IMG/VR virus record: IMGVR_UViG_3300009285_012247
Span: 1 to 48,351 of that record
DNA length: 48,351 nt
Direction: 5' to 3' (one strand)
From: a virus
The position numbers and the translations under genes are program-made. Below the pieces are notes generated by a model that was not told the origin of the DNA, did no database searches, and saw only the letters and a list, made by a program, of their open reading frames with translations. The stretch's first letter is position 1. Each line of letters starts with the position of its first letter. This document shows positions 14,817 to 21,357 of this stretch, piece after piece.

Positions 14817-15029
14817 ATGAATCATATAACAGAGATTCTAGGCATTAGCGGGTATATAATAGCTATTGCTTGGATTTTAGTCGGTATTAAATTTATGTGT
14901 CTTCGATTCAAAAATAACGAAACTGATAATAGCTTGTTTCTTGGGTATATTTTGTCTCCGGCAATGGTCTTTGTCGTCGTCGGAGTCATCACGGCCGCGT
15001 TGGTGATCATCACAGGTTTGCTTCGTTAA
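14817..15029 (+). CDS. Small membrane protein, two helices
   Basis: The 70-residue product has GAGGAGG seven bases before ATG 14817. It has two hydrophobic segments (GYIIAIAWILVGIKF, residues 12-26; and MVFVVVGVITAALVII, about 50-65) separated by a charged loop (RFKNNETDN). It is located in the early block, so it is not an obvious late holin. Early phage membrane peptides often alter host envelope functions or exclude other phages, but that is speculation here. Confidence 0.7.
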   Translation: MNHITEILGISGYIIAIAWILVGIKFMCLRFKNNETDNSLFLGYILSPAMVFVVVGVITAALVIITGLLR

Positions 15030-15040
15030 AAGGAGAAAAA

Positions 15041-15094
15041 ATGAAGACCATGTTTCGATTATGGTCATATTCGGGGTTGCGGTGGCAGTCATGA
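15041..15094 (+). CDS. Very short frame (17 residues) over a degenerate hexamer stretch
   Basis: ATG 15041 has AGGAG 6 bases upstream and encodes MKTMFRLWSYSGLRWQS. The sequence is a degenerate run of the TGGTCN-type hexamers found again at 15446-15556. It may be a leader peptide or a decayed copy. A real product is doubtful. Confidence 0.35.
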   Translation: MKTMFRLWSYSGLRWQS

Positions 15095-15130
15095 AAAGTT
15101 TGGTTCGTCTTTTCATTTCTCGGTTAAATT

Positions 15131-15160
15131 GGGGTCGCGGTCGTGGTCGCAGCCGCCGTA
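15131..15160 (+). repeat. Hexanucleotide tract (GGTCGC/GGTCGT)
   Basis: Units of the kind GGTCGC-GGTCGT-GGTCGC followed by GCC and CTC variants repeat with a 6-base period. The tract ends about 10 bases before the AAGGAG of the next gene (15184), the same placement seen for the pentamer tract at 12467 and the hexamer tract at 15446. Confidence 0.7.
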
Positions 15161-15183
15161 CTCGTGCTCAAGGAGTAGATAAA

Positions 15184-15315
15184 ATGGATAATCAGCGGTC
15201 GTATCCGTTCGCGATCCTGTTCTGTGCCGCAATCATCGTCGGCTTCGTGCTGACGATCATTTTTATGGTTCGGGTACATTTTGTAGTTTTCGTTACCAAA
15301 GGTTTGTTTTATTAA
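15184..15315 (+). CDS. Small single-pass membrane protein
   Basis: The start at ATG 15184 is set by AAGGAG eight bases upstream; longer openings run into the hexamer tract. The 43-residue product (MDNQRSYPFAILFCAAII) is one long hydrophobic segment with a short polar N-terminus. The function is unknown. It follows another small membrane gene (14817), so the two may act together. Confidence 0.6.
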   Translation: MDNQRSYPFAILFCAAIIVGFVLTIIFMVRVHFVVFVTKGLFY

Positions 15316-15409
15316 TTGGATTTTCAATGTGGTTTTTTCCAACGCAGTACAGAATCAACAATTGGCGGGAAAAGAAAACTGAAAAAGAACAAAAGTAAAA
15401 GCCATTTAA

Positions 15410-15556
15410 ATGACCATTTCAAATTTTATGACTAAATTGTCTTCACATTCTGAATCGATTCCATGGTTAGTGTCATGGTCATTGTCTTTACCGCGGTCGT
15501 GGTCTAGGTCGCGCTCATGGTCGATATCGCGCTCAGGATCATTCTCATGGTTTTGA
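15410..15556 (+). CDS. Hexamer-tract reading frame with alternating Ser (possibly not a gene)
   Basis: The 48-codon frame begins MTISNFMTKLSSHSES and then runs as alternating X-Ser (WSLSLPRSWSRSRSWS), which is simply the hexamer tract read in frame. The stop overlaps the TGAGGAG Shine-Dalgarno of the exonuclease gene. There is no Shine-Dalgarno for this frame. It may be untranslated leader rather than protein. Confidence 0.3.
   Translation: MTISNFMTKLSSHSESIPWLVSWSLSLPRSWSRSRSWSISRSGSFSWF
15446..15556 (+). repeat. Degenerate hexanucleotide tract before the exonuclease gene
   Basis: About 16 units of the form NNGTCN/NNCTCN (TGGTCA, CGGTCG, TGGTCT, AGGTCG, CGCTCA) keep a 6-base period up to the GAGGAG of the exonuclease gene. 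Together with the tract at 15131 it forms a family of hexamer repeats that fill leaders in this operon. Confidence 0.75.
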
Positions 15557-15565
15557 GGAGAAAAA

Positions 15566-16423
15566 ATGAAAATTAAAGTTTCTGCATCCTATACAGGTGT
15601 TCTTCCGACAGCTCCTTACGCAAATGCTCGGCCGGGTTATACGGCTGAAGTAGAGTTTGAGTGTGATCCTCATGAATACGGAAACGAAACTTTGCTTGCG
15701 TTTATATCGGGGAAACAAAAAGAGCTGCAAGAAATCTGCTACACGAACTTCAAGGGCGACGAATCTAAAGCAATTGTAGAGCGGATCAATCGTGAACGGC
15801 TTGAGTTTCGTTTTTACTATATGAAAGACGGCTCTCCGGTTCCGTCGGTCACCTCCATTCTCGGAGTTGATAAGGACTGGTTTGTAGAGGCCGAAAAACT
15901 CAGAATACTTGCAAGCGAATCGAACGTCCGACATGGACTTGTGCGCGAATACATCAAAACGGGAAAAATGCCTCTTGAACCTTCAAGCGTCGACGGAATT
16001 GAGTTTGATTATATGCTGTCAAAAAAAGCAGGCATTGAGGTGAATGGAATGGGATTTCTCAATTTTATCGAAGCTTACCCACTAACTAACATGCAAAACG
16101 GAGAACCAGTCATAAGCGAGGAACACCGTTACGGCGGAACGCCGGACTTTTGGTGTGTTCCAAAAGCAAATGAGAAAGAAGAAATCAAGGCCGAGTCGAC
16201 ATGCTGCGATGTCAAACGCACGCCGGATGTCCATGAAAACATGATGCAAATCGCGGCCTACATAAAAGCATCGGGAAAAGAGTGCAAACAAATGCTCGTC
16301 ATCCCGATCAACGATAAGACAAAACAAGGTTTCTCAAAACCGATTGTTTCAAGCGCCGTAGACAAATATTTCGGAATGTTTCTAAAAAAACGAGCTGATT
16401 TCAAAAAGCGGTACGGAATTTAG
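15566..16423 (+). CDS. PD-(D/E)XK exonuclease (RecB/Cas4-like)
   Basis: The 285-residue product starts at ATG 15566 with GAGGAG six bases upstream. Nuclease motifs appear in order: EEHRYGGTPDFW (185-196, metal-binding Asp), CDVKRT (214-219, the D/E-x-K) and QIAAY (228-232, the QxxxY motif of RecB-type nucleases). The N-terminal third has no known motif. It lies in the same run as the SSB gene, fitting a role in recombination-dependent replication or DNA end processing. No RecT/ERF-type annealase is evident; the 17025 gene is the closest candidate for a partner. Confidence 0.8.
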   Translation: MKIKVSASYTGVLPTAPYANARPGYTAEVEFECDPHEYGNETLLAFISGKQKELQEICYTNFKGDESKAIVERINRERLEFRFYYMKDGSPVPSVTSILGVDKDWFVEAEKLRILASESNVRHGLVREYIKTGKMPLEPSSVDGIEFDYMLSKKAGIEVNGMGFLNFIEAYPLTNMQNGEPVISEEHRYGGTPDFWCVPKANEKEEIKAESTCCDVKRTPDVHENMMQIAAYIKASGKECKQMLVIPINDKTKQGFSKPIVSSAVDKYFGMFLKKRADFKKRYGI

Positions 16424-16606
16424 ATGGAAATTCGTTTGGACTTTAAACCTTTTGGCAAAACGAAAAAACGCTGGTGCTTTCGTTGTAGAAAATATGTGAT
16501 TCACGATAAAGTTTTATATACTGAGAAAACACCTTGTACTTATGATCCTTTTATTCAGTTCGAATGCCGTAGTTGTCATGAAGAACATTTGAAAATTGGG
16601 CAATAA
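16424..16606 (+). CDS. Zinc-ribbon microprotein
   Basis: The 60-residue product starts directly after the exonuclease stop. CFRC (18-21) and CRSCH (about 48-52) form a classic two-CxxC zinc ribbon with a basic N-terminal half. It probably binds nucleic acid or a protein partner. Its coupling to the exonuclease suggests a role in the same process. Confidence 0.75.
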   Translation: MEIRLDFKPFGKTKKRWCFRCRKYVIHDKVLYTEKTPCTYDPFIQFECRSCHEEHLKIGQ

Positions 16607-16626
16607 AATTCTGAGGAGGGTCTATC

Positions 16627-16791
16627 TTGAAAATTACAGATCTGATTTTTTTTCCTTTTAGAATGTTCGATATTTGGGATTGGATTTCAATAGGATTGAC
16701 TTATAAATACATTCCTAAAAGATGGTGTTTTTTTCACGGATACTACATCAAAAAAGAATGCAAAATATGTCGTGTCAAAACGAAAAAATAA
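16627..16791 (+). CDS. Small Cys-containing protein with TTG start
   Basis: TTG 16627 is preceded by GAGGAGGG at six bases, a very strong ribosome-binding site, giving 54 residues (KITDLIFFPFRMFDIWDW). An aromatic N-terminal half is followed by CFFH (34-37) and CKIC (45-48), a plausible zinc site, and a basic tail. Its end overlaps the following gene. The function is unknown. Confidence 0.65.
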   Translation: MKITDLIFFPFRMFDIWDWISIGLTYKYIPKRWCFFHGYYIKKECKICRVKTKK

Positions 16792-16991
16792 ACATACGTT
16801 TTAGCAAGTTAAAAATAAATTTATGGATCTCATCGAAATCCGCAACTGGTCTTATTTCTTATTGTGCTGCATCCAATCGAATTCTTGATGCGCCTCCGAT
16901 TTGGAGCAAATTCAAAAACTCCGACGTTGATACTTTGCTAAAATGGCTTGAGAAAAAAGACGGATCAAAGCCAAAGCTTGAAGTAATTTGA
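16767..16991 (+). CDS. Small early protein of unknown function
   Basis: ATG 16767 gives 74 residues (MSCQNEKINIRFSK), ending DTLLKWLEKKDGS then KPKLEVI. Earlier in-frame ATGs lie deep in the previous gene and are less likely. It is a soluble alpha/beta-looking protein without motifs. It lies between zinc-ribbon genes and the recombination gene cluster. Confidence 0.5.
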   Translation: MSCQNEKINIRFSKLKINLWISSKSATGLISYCAASNRILDAPPIWSKFKNSDVDTLLKWLEKKDGSKPKLEVI

Positions 16992-17024
16992 GTGAAATCT
17001 AAAATCAGGTAGACGTAAAACATT

Positions 17025-17369
17025 ATGGAATTGGACTTTCAAGATAAATTCAGAAAAGCAATTATGGAAATTGAAAAAACAGGAAAAGACTATGCACTTG
17101 CAAAAGGGATTTCTTGGCAATTGCAAGAAATGCGAAAAGTGGTTCTCGCTGAGCAAATCCGGACATTTGATCCCGAAAAGTCGGTTTCAGAACGTGAGAA
17201 CGCGGCAAGAACCACTCAGGAATATAAAACTCATCTTGAAGGGACCAAAGAAGCAATCCAAAATGAGTTACAAACAAAGATCATGTACGAAAAAGCGACT
17301 GCTACATTTGAGGCGCTTAGAAGTCTTTGCAGTTTAACAAAGAAAACGATTTCGGAGTTTAACGAATAA
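17025..17369 (+). CDS. Helical early protein, possible recombination partner
   Basis: The 114-residue product (MELDFQDKFRKAIMEIEK) is almost entirely helical with a charged middle (SVSERENAARTTQEYK). Its place 14 bases before the SSB gene and after the exonuclease is typical of accessory recombination or replication proteins. It is too short and lacks the fold signals expected for RecT or ERF. The function is unknown. Confidence 0.65.
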   Translation: MELDFQDKFRKAIMEIEKTGKDYALAKGISWQLQEMRKVVLAEQIRTFDPEKSVSERENAARTTQEYKTHLEGTKEAIQNELQTKIMYEKATATFEALRSLCSLTKKTISEFNE

Positions 17370-17382
17370 ACAGGAGAAAATA

Positions 17383-17895
17383 ATGGAAACAAACTTTCCC
17401 GACGATTTTGGCAAATTTATCAAACCATCGGATTTTCAAGACGCTGAGATCAAACTCGTTTTCCTGGGATGGGAAAAAAAGGCGAATGAGGATGATTCAT
17501 TTGACAGGAAAAACGCGAAAACATGGAAACAAAAACTCCTATACCAGCTAAGGTTTTCATATCCTGAATATGCGGTTGATGCAACGGGTGAGAAGATTTT
17601 AGGCAATGATGGAGAACCTTTTATAAACCACTATTGGGATTCAAACTATTCAAAAGGTTACACGATTCTATATCACTTCGAACAAGGGCAACTTGAATCA
17701 GGAAGCCTTCCGCTTTTCCGCGCCTTTTGCCGTGTTAAACCGACCCCTGGAGAAGAGATCATAATATCGAGAAGCGGAAAGCAACAAGAAACAAAATGGA
17801 CGATCAGAAGACTGAAATCCTCAGTTGTTTCAGGCGTTTCAAAAATTCAAATTTCAGAGGACGAGTTAGAACCCGATTCGGATGTACCGTTTTGA
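17383..17895 (+). CDS. Single-stranded DNA-binding protein (phage type)
   Basis: The 170-residue protein has GGAG 6 bases upstream. It has a beta-rich body (AEIKLVFLGWEKK, RFSYPEY, YTILYHFEQG) and an acidic C-terminus ending DSDVPF, which matches the DDDIPF-type tail that bacterial and phage SSBs use to bind partner proteins. The body does not show the canonical bacterial SSB sequence, so it belongs to a phage-specific OB-fold lineage. It would protect single strands during replication and work with the exonuclease. Confidence 0.75.
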   Translation: METNFPDDFGKFIKPSDFQDAEIKLVFLGWEKKANEDDSFDRKNAKTWKQKLLYQLRFSYPEYAVDATGEKILGNDGEPFINHYWDSNYSKGYTILYHFEQGQLESGSLPLFRAFCRVKPTPGEEIIISRSGKQQETKWTIRRLKSSVVSGVSKIQISEDELEPDSDVPF

Positions 17896-17916
17896 TATGA
17901 TGTGAATGGATTGATT

Positions 17917-17988
17917 GTGAAGAAAAATGACAAAATCGAAAATCTTTTGAAAATAATGATTTCCAAAATGCCAAAAGGCCAGGAATAA
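17917..17988 (+). CDS. Tiny in-frame helical peptide after SSB
   Basis: GTG 17917 opens 23 codons (KKNDKIENLLKIMISKM, ending PKGQE) in the same frame as the SSB gene and, after one TAA, as the next small frame. No Shine-Dalgarno is seen. It may be a real micropeptide or part of a read-through region. Confidence 0.3.
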   Translation: MKKNDKIENLLKIMISKMPKGQE

Positions 17989-17991
17989 GCC

Positions 17992-18075
17992 ATGGATGCG
18001 CTGCCACCGGAAGTCCAAGATCCGCCTCAATCGTCTCAACAAGAAGAAATTATTCGGGATGATGCGCCTTTTTGA
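17992..18075 (+). CDS. 27-residue peptide with an SSB-like DDAPF tail
   Basis: ATG 17992 encodes MDALPPEVQDPPQSS, ending in IIRDDAPF. The end copies the acidic-aromatic-Pro tail of SSB proteins, and the frame is that of the SSB gene 97 bases upstream. It could be a remnant of a second SSB C-terminus or a free peptide that competes for SSB-binding partners. There is no clear Shine-Dalgarno. Confidence 0.4.
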   Translation: MDALPPEVQDPPQSSQQEEIIRDDAPF

Positions 18076-18088
18076 TCAATGAGAACCA

Positions 18089-18232
18089 ATGACGAAACGT
18101 GACTGGTTTGCAGCCCTTGGAATGATCGGAATGATTTCAAGCGGTCAATGGAATACTACGGATAACCGAAAATTAGCCGAGTGGGCGTTCGAAATTGCAG
18201 ATAGAATGATTGAGATTAGTGAAAAAAAGTAA
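18089..18232 (+). CDS. Small phage protein of a common helical type
   Basis: The 47-residue product (MTKRDWFAALGMIGMI) continues with SSGQWNTTDNRKLAEWAFEIAD. This pattern (WFAxxAMxGLLASG then a helix AxxAWxIADAML) is familiar from many phage early regions; the function is unknown. No strong Shine-Dalgarno. It lies in the gap between SSB and the 18297 gene. Confidence 0.65.
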   Translation: MTKRDWFAALGMIGMISSGQWNTTDNRKLAEWAFEIADRMIEISEKK

Positions 18233-18296
18233 TCTTTCAAAGAGAATTGATGGAACTGAAGAACATAAAAAATGAATTGGGAAAAGGAGAAAGAAA

Positions 18297-18611
18297 ATGA
18301 AAACTCAAAGACAGCAAGGTGACGTCAATTACGAGCGTATCTCAAAACTACCGGAAGGCATCAGGAAGGTTGAAAAAAAAGAGCGGGGCTGGGTGTTAGC
18401 GGAAGGTGAAAGTACCGGTCACGCGCATATAATCGAGGAGGAATGTGAGTTATACGAAAAAGATGGCAAACTATATCTCGTAAACGAAAACAGCGTAACG
18501 TTGAAACATGAGGAACATGCGCCGCAGACAATCGAACCCGGTATTTGGGAAATTGAACGAGTGCGAGAGTACGACTATACGAAAGAGATGACAAAATATG
18601 TCGCGGACTAA
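18297..18611 (+). CDS. DUF6745-partner protein
   Basis: The 104-residue product has AAGGAG seven bases before ATG 18297. Motifs are QGDVNYERI, STGHAHIIEEEC (about 38-50), LKHEEHAPQTIEPGIWEI (about 69-86) and VREYDYTKEM. This QGDV/GHAH/HEEHAP/REYD order is found in small proteins that I know to be encoded next to DUF6745 genes in bacteria and phages. The adjacent gene here is such a protein and its start overlaps this stop by 14 bases, so the two are probably a functional pair. The role of the pair is unknown. Confidence 0.75.
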   Translation: MKTQRQQGDVNYERISKLPEGIRKVEKKERGWVLAEGESTGHAHIIEEECELYEKDGKLYLVNENSVTLKHEEHAPQTIEPGIWEIERVREYDYTKEMTKYVAD

Positions 18612-19851
18612 GATCGTCAGCTTAAGTTTATCGGAACGTGGCCGATTGCGCGAATGGCGGGACAAATGGGTTAAAATAGGATTGTCAACAGAACCGGCTG
18701 ATTTTGAAACATTTGAAAAAAATGTTGAACTTTGCTACAGATTCGCAAAGCTGAAACCGGTTCCCGTGATCAAAGTTGAATCGCCGATTGTCGGTGCTTT
18801 TGCCGCGTCGATTGCAATGCACGTCATTTGCTCCGTTTTTCAAGCAGCAATCAGAAGAACCGTTATGTTACCTGTCGATTCAACCGTCAAATCAGCTGCC
18901 GATTCAGCCGTCTATTCAGTCGTCTCATTAGCCAGCGATTCAGCCGTCGATTCAGACGTCGCATCAGCCGTCGAATCAGCCGTCGATTCAGCCGTCCGTT
19001 CAGCCGTCGATTCAGCCGTCGGATCGGCCGTCCTTTCAGCCGTCGATTCAGACGTCGCATCAGCCGTCGATTTAGCCGTCGGATCGGCCGTCCTTTCAGC
19101 CGTCGAATCAGCCGTCGGATCGGCCGTCCTTTCAGCCGTCGGATCGGCCGTCGGATCAAACATGGGATCGGCCGTCGATTCAGCTATTTATTCAGCTTTT
19201 AAAGATAAAAAACTCAACTGGCATAACTGGATAGGCGGACGATTTTGGAGCGCATGGCAGGCATACGTTACGTTTTTCCGATACGTGTGCGGCTGGACGC
19301 CGCCAACCGCTATCCTCGATAGAATGCGTGCTTACGAAAAGTGCCAATCCTCGGCAGGTTATTGGTGGGCTAACCGCGATTTTTGTATCGTTTCAAATAC
19401 GCCAAAAAAAATAGAGAGGAAGGAAAATGCGCTTCATTGTGAAAACGGAAAAGCCATTGAATACAGAGACGGATGGGGTCTATATTTTCTAAACGGCGTA
19501 AGAATGAAAGAAGAATACGTAATGACGCCGGCAGAAAAAATAAAGCCAGAAACCATACTGTCTGAAAAAAACGTTGACGTCCGGCGTGAATTGATCCGAA
19601 AAATAGGCGTTGAAAGACTTGTATCAGCAGGCAAACTGCTTGAGCAAAAAAACGGATATAGTCTATACGACATGTCGGCGGTTTTCCATCCGATTGACCG
19701 CGCCGTTTTTCTGCTCATGAAAAATCCAAGCGTGCCTGGAGTTTTCCACATGGAAGGCGTGGCTCCCAATGTCAAGACGATACAGGAAGCGCTTAACTGG
19801 AGGCGTTACGGAAACATGAAAAAAGAATGGAATCCTGAAATATTGACGTAA
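18598..19851 (+). CDS. DUF6745 protein with long SAVx repeat insert
   Basis: The 417-residue protein has an N-terminal part (about 1-75) with WRDKWVKIGLSTEPAD, then about 105 residues of SAVD/SAVG/SAVL tetrapeptides, and a C-terminal DUF6745-type domain (about 200-417) with GGRFWSAWQAYVTFFR, YWWANRDFCIVSNTPK, YRDGWGLYFLNGVRM and EVRRELIRK-like VDVRRELIRK. Family members elsewhere also carry variable V/S repeats between these parts. The repeat comes from a 12-base DNA tract, so its length may vary. The function is unknown. It is encoded with its partner at 18297. Confidence 0.8.
   Translation: MSRTKIVSLSLSERGRLREWRDKWVKIGLSTEPADFETFEKNVELCYRFAKLKPVPVIKVESPIVGAFAASIAMHVICSVFQAAIRRTVMLPVDSTVKSAADSAVYSVVSLASDSAVDSDVASAVESAVDSAVRSAVDSAVGSAVLSAVDSDVASAVDLAVGSAVLSAVESAVGSAVLSAVGSAVGSNMGSAVDSAIYSAFKDKKLNWHNWIGGRFWSAWQAYVTFFRYVCGWTPPTAILDRMRAYEKCQSSAGYWWANRDFCIVSNTPKKIERKENALHCENGKAIEYRDGWGLYFLNGVRMKEEYVMTPAEKIKPETILSEKNVDVRRELIRKIGVERLVSAGKLLEQKNGYSLYDMSAVFHPIDRAVFLLMKNPSVPGVFHMEGVAPNVKTIQEALNWRRYGNMKKEWNPEILT
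18877..19192 (+). repeat. 12-base repeat tract (TCAGCCGTCNNN)
   Basis: Some 25 degenerate copies of a 12-base unit (variable codon, TCA, GCC, GTC) encode Ser-Ala-Val-X. Longer blocks (GGATCGGCCGTCCTTTCAGC-type) recur at 19020, 19080 and 19120, showing recent duplication of multi-unit blocks. No spacers differ in the way CRISPR spacers would; it is an expanding coding minisatellite. Confidence 0.9.
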
Positions 19852-20250
19852 ATGAAAATAAAAATCACGGCTCTTGACCGGCTGTTTAGCCAGTATATCC
19901 GCGAGCGGGCAAATTGGAAATGCGAACGCTGCGGACGCGATTATAGCCCAAATAACGGCAGACTCCATTGCAGTCATTTCCACGGCCGCAGGAAAAAATC
20001 GGTTCGATGGGAACCGGAAAACGCAATGGCCGCATGTTTCACTTGTCACCAATGGCTCACAGAAAATCCTGAAGGACACACAGCTTTTTTCAAAAAGCGT
20101 CTTGGTGAAAAAAGATTTAACGCGCTGCTTATTCAAGCAAATACACCGAAAAAGCCTGATCTTCTTTTAATTGGAATTCAGTTGAGACATTTACTCAAAA
20201 AATTAATCGCACAGAAAAGCGGCTCTAATGCGTTATCTATTTCCCCTTAG
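19852..20250 (+). CDS. NinG/HNH-like zinc protein
   Basis: The 132-residue product begins MKIKITALDRLFSQYIRE directly after the DUF6745 stop. It contains CERCGRDY (25-32), HCSHFHGRR (40-48) and ACFTCHQWLTENP (about 62-74), a Cys/His zinc core with the NA-x-AxCxxCHxW pattern of NinG/Rap-type and HNH-like nucleases. A role in branched-DNA cleavage during recombination is plausible. It overlaps the radical SAM gene by 23 bases. Confidence 0.65.
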   Translation: MKIKITALDRLFSQYIRERANWKCERCGRDYSPNNGRLHCSHFHGRRKKSVRWEPENAMAACFTCHQWLTENPEGHTAFFKKRLGEKRFNALLIQANTPKKPDLLLIGIQLRHLLKKLIAQKSGSNALSISP

Positions 20251-21298
20251 TCCATGGAACCAGCAGCGCCAATATGAAAAGGCTGTATGGGTCTACCCTG
20301 CACATCTCGCTGCCTATGCTACTTATTTAAGAAATGAAGGACATGAAGTCTGGTGGGATAAAAGTTACTGGCATGAGAATATATCGGTTGAAGAAAAAAA
20401 TAATTACAATCCAAAAATTAAATTTATAAATAACGATTTTGATATTGATGTCCCATTTGAAAAACTCCCTTATCCTGACCGCATATTTACGGACGCAAAG
20501 CATCCCCGCTGGCAATCTTACGGCAACTATAAGCTGAAACCGGCCACGCACATGATGGCATCAAATCTATGCTGGTGGGGGCGATGTGTCTTTTGCATCG
20601 ATATGCTCAAATTAAAGCAAGGTGAAAAGCGTGGTCTTAGATCGGTTAACCATTGCATGGAAGAAATCGATGATTTGATAGCTAATGGTTATAAAGAAGT
20701 CTTTGACGATTCCGGTACCTTTCCGATAGGCGATTGGCTCGAAGAATTCTGCGTAAAGATGATAAAATCGGGACGAAACAAGAAAATTACGGTTGGCTGT
20801 AACCTCAAACCGATTTCAGAACGCGTAGTTCCTTTTAAACTTATGAAGGCCTCGGGATTCAGGTTTATTTTGGTAGGTGTAGAGTCTGCGAACCAAAAGA
20901 CAATAGATAAAATTGTAAAAGGCCAAGATTCCAGTAAAGTTATTGAGAACATAAAGGCTATGAATGATGCAGGTCTTGAAGTTCACACTACTTGGATGAG
21001 TGCATATCCGTTTGAGACATGGGAAGATGAAAAGAAGAGTATAGAATTATGTAACTTTTTGTTGAGAAAAGGCTATTCAAAAACAGCCCAAGCCTCAGTT
21101 TATTCGCCGCCTAGAACAACCCCAGACCCAAACTCACAAGGACATAAACGTGTACCAATGTACTTTAATGCATATAAACATCCAGAGTTCTGGTCTAATA
21201 AACTTAAGGATTTGAAAAAGTGGGAAGATTTTACTTATTATATTCGAGGAGGTAGATTAGTGTTTGAGGAATATTGGAGAAAGTTTTGGAAAAAGTAA
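20228..21298 (+). CDS. Radical SAM protein with CX4CX2C cluster
   Basis: The 356-residue product has an N-terminal Rossmann-like remnant (HLAAYATYLRNEGHEVWWD, about 26-44) as in cobalamin-binding radical SAM enzymes, then the cluster motif CWWGRCVFC (115-123), spaced CX4CX2C rather than the usual CX3CX2C, and a core barrel with FRFILVGVESAN (about 212-223) and TWMSAYPFETWED. The substrate is unknown. It is the last plus-strand gene and faces the cargo operon, with related enzymes there; it probably entered with that cargo. No Shine-Dalgarno is clear. Confidence 0.8.
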   Translation: MRYLFPLSPWNQQRQYEKAVWVYPAHLAAYATYLRNEGHEVWWDKSYWHENISVEEKNNYNPKIKFINNDFDIDVPFEKLPYPDRIFTDAKHPRWQSYGNYKLKPATHMMASNLCWWGRCVFCIDMLKLKQGEKRGLRSVNHCMEEIDDLIANGYKEVFDDSGTFPIGDWLEEFCVKMIKSGRNKKITVGCNLKPISERVVPFKLMKASGFRFILVGVESANQKTIDKIVKGQDSSKVIENIKAMNDAGLEVHTTWMSAYPFETWEDEKKSIELCNFLLRKGYSKTAQASVYSPPRTTPDPNSQGHKRVPMYFNAYKHPEFWSNKLKDLKKWEDFTYYIRGGRLVFEEYWRKFWKK

Positions 21299-21357
21299 AT
21301 ATTGTTTGTTACCTACGTAAGAAAAACTATAAAACTCCGCTTTTTAGATATGGTCTA

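Noticed and set aside
15327-15398. 23-codon frame beginning MWFFPTQYR
   Set aside because: No ribosome-binding site and no neighbour coupling; it is too short to support.
18887-19163. Minus-strand Arg/Leu and Thr/Ala repeat frames
   Set aside because: They are mirror translations of the 12-base repeat within the DUF6745 gene.
18877-19192. Possible CRISPR array
   Set aside because: Units are contiguous 12-base codon repeats inside an open reading frame with no unique spacers.
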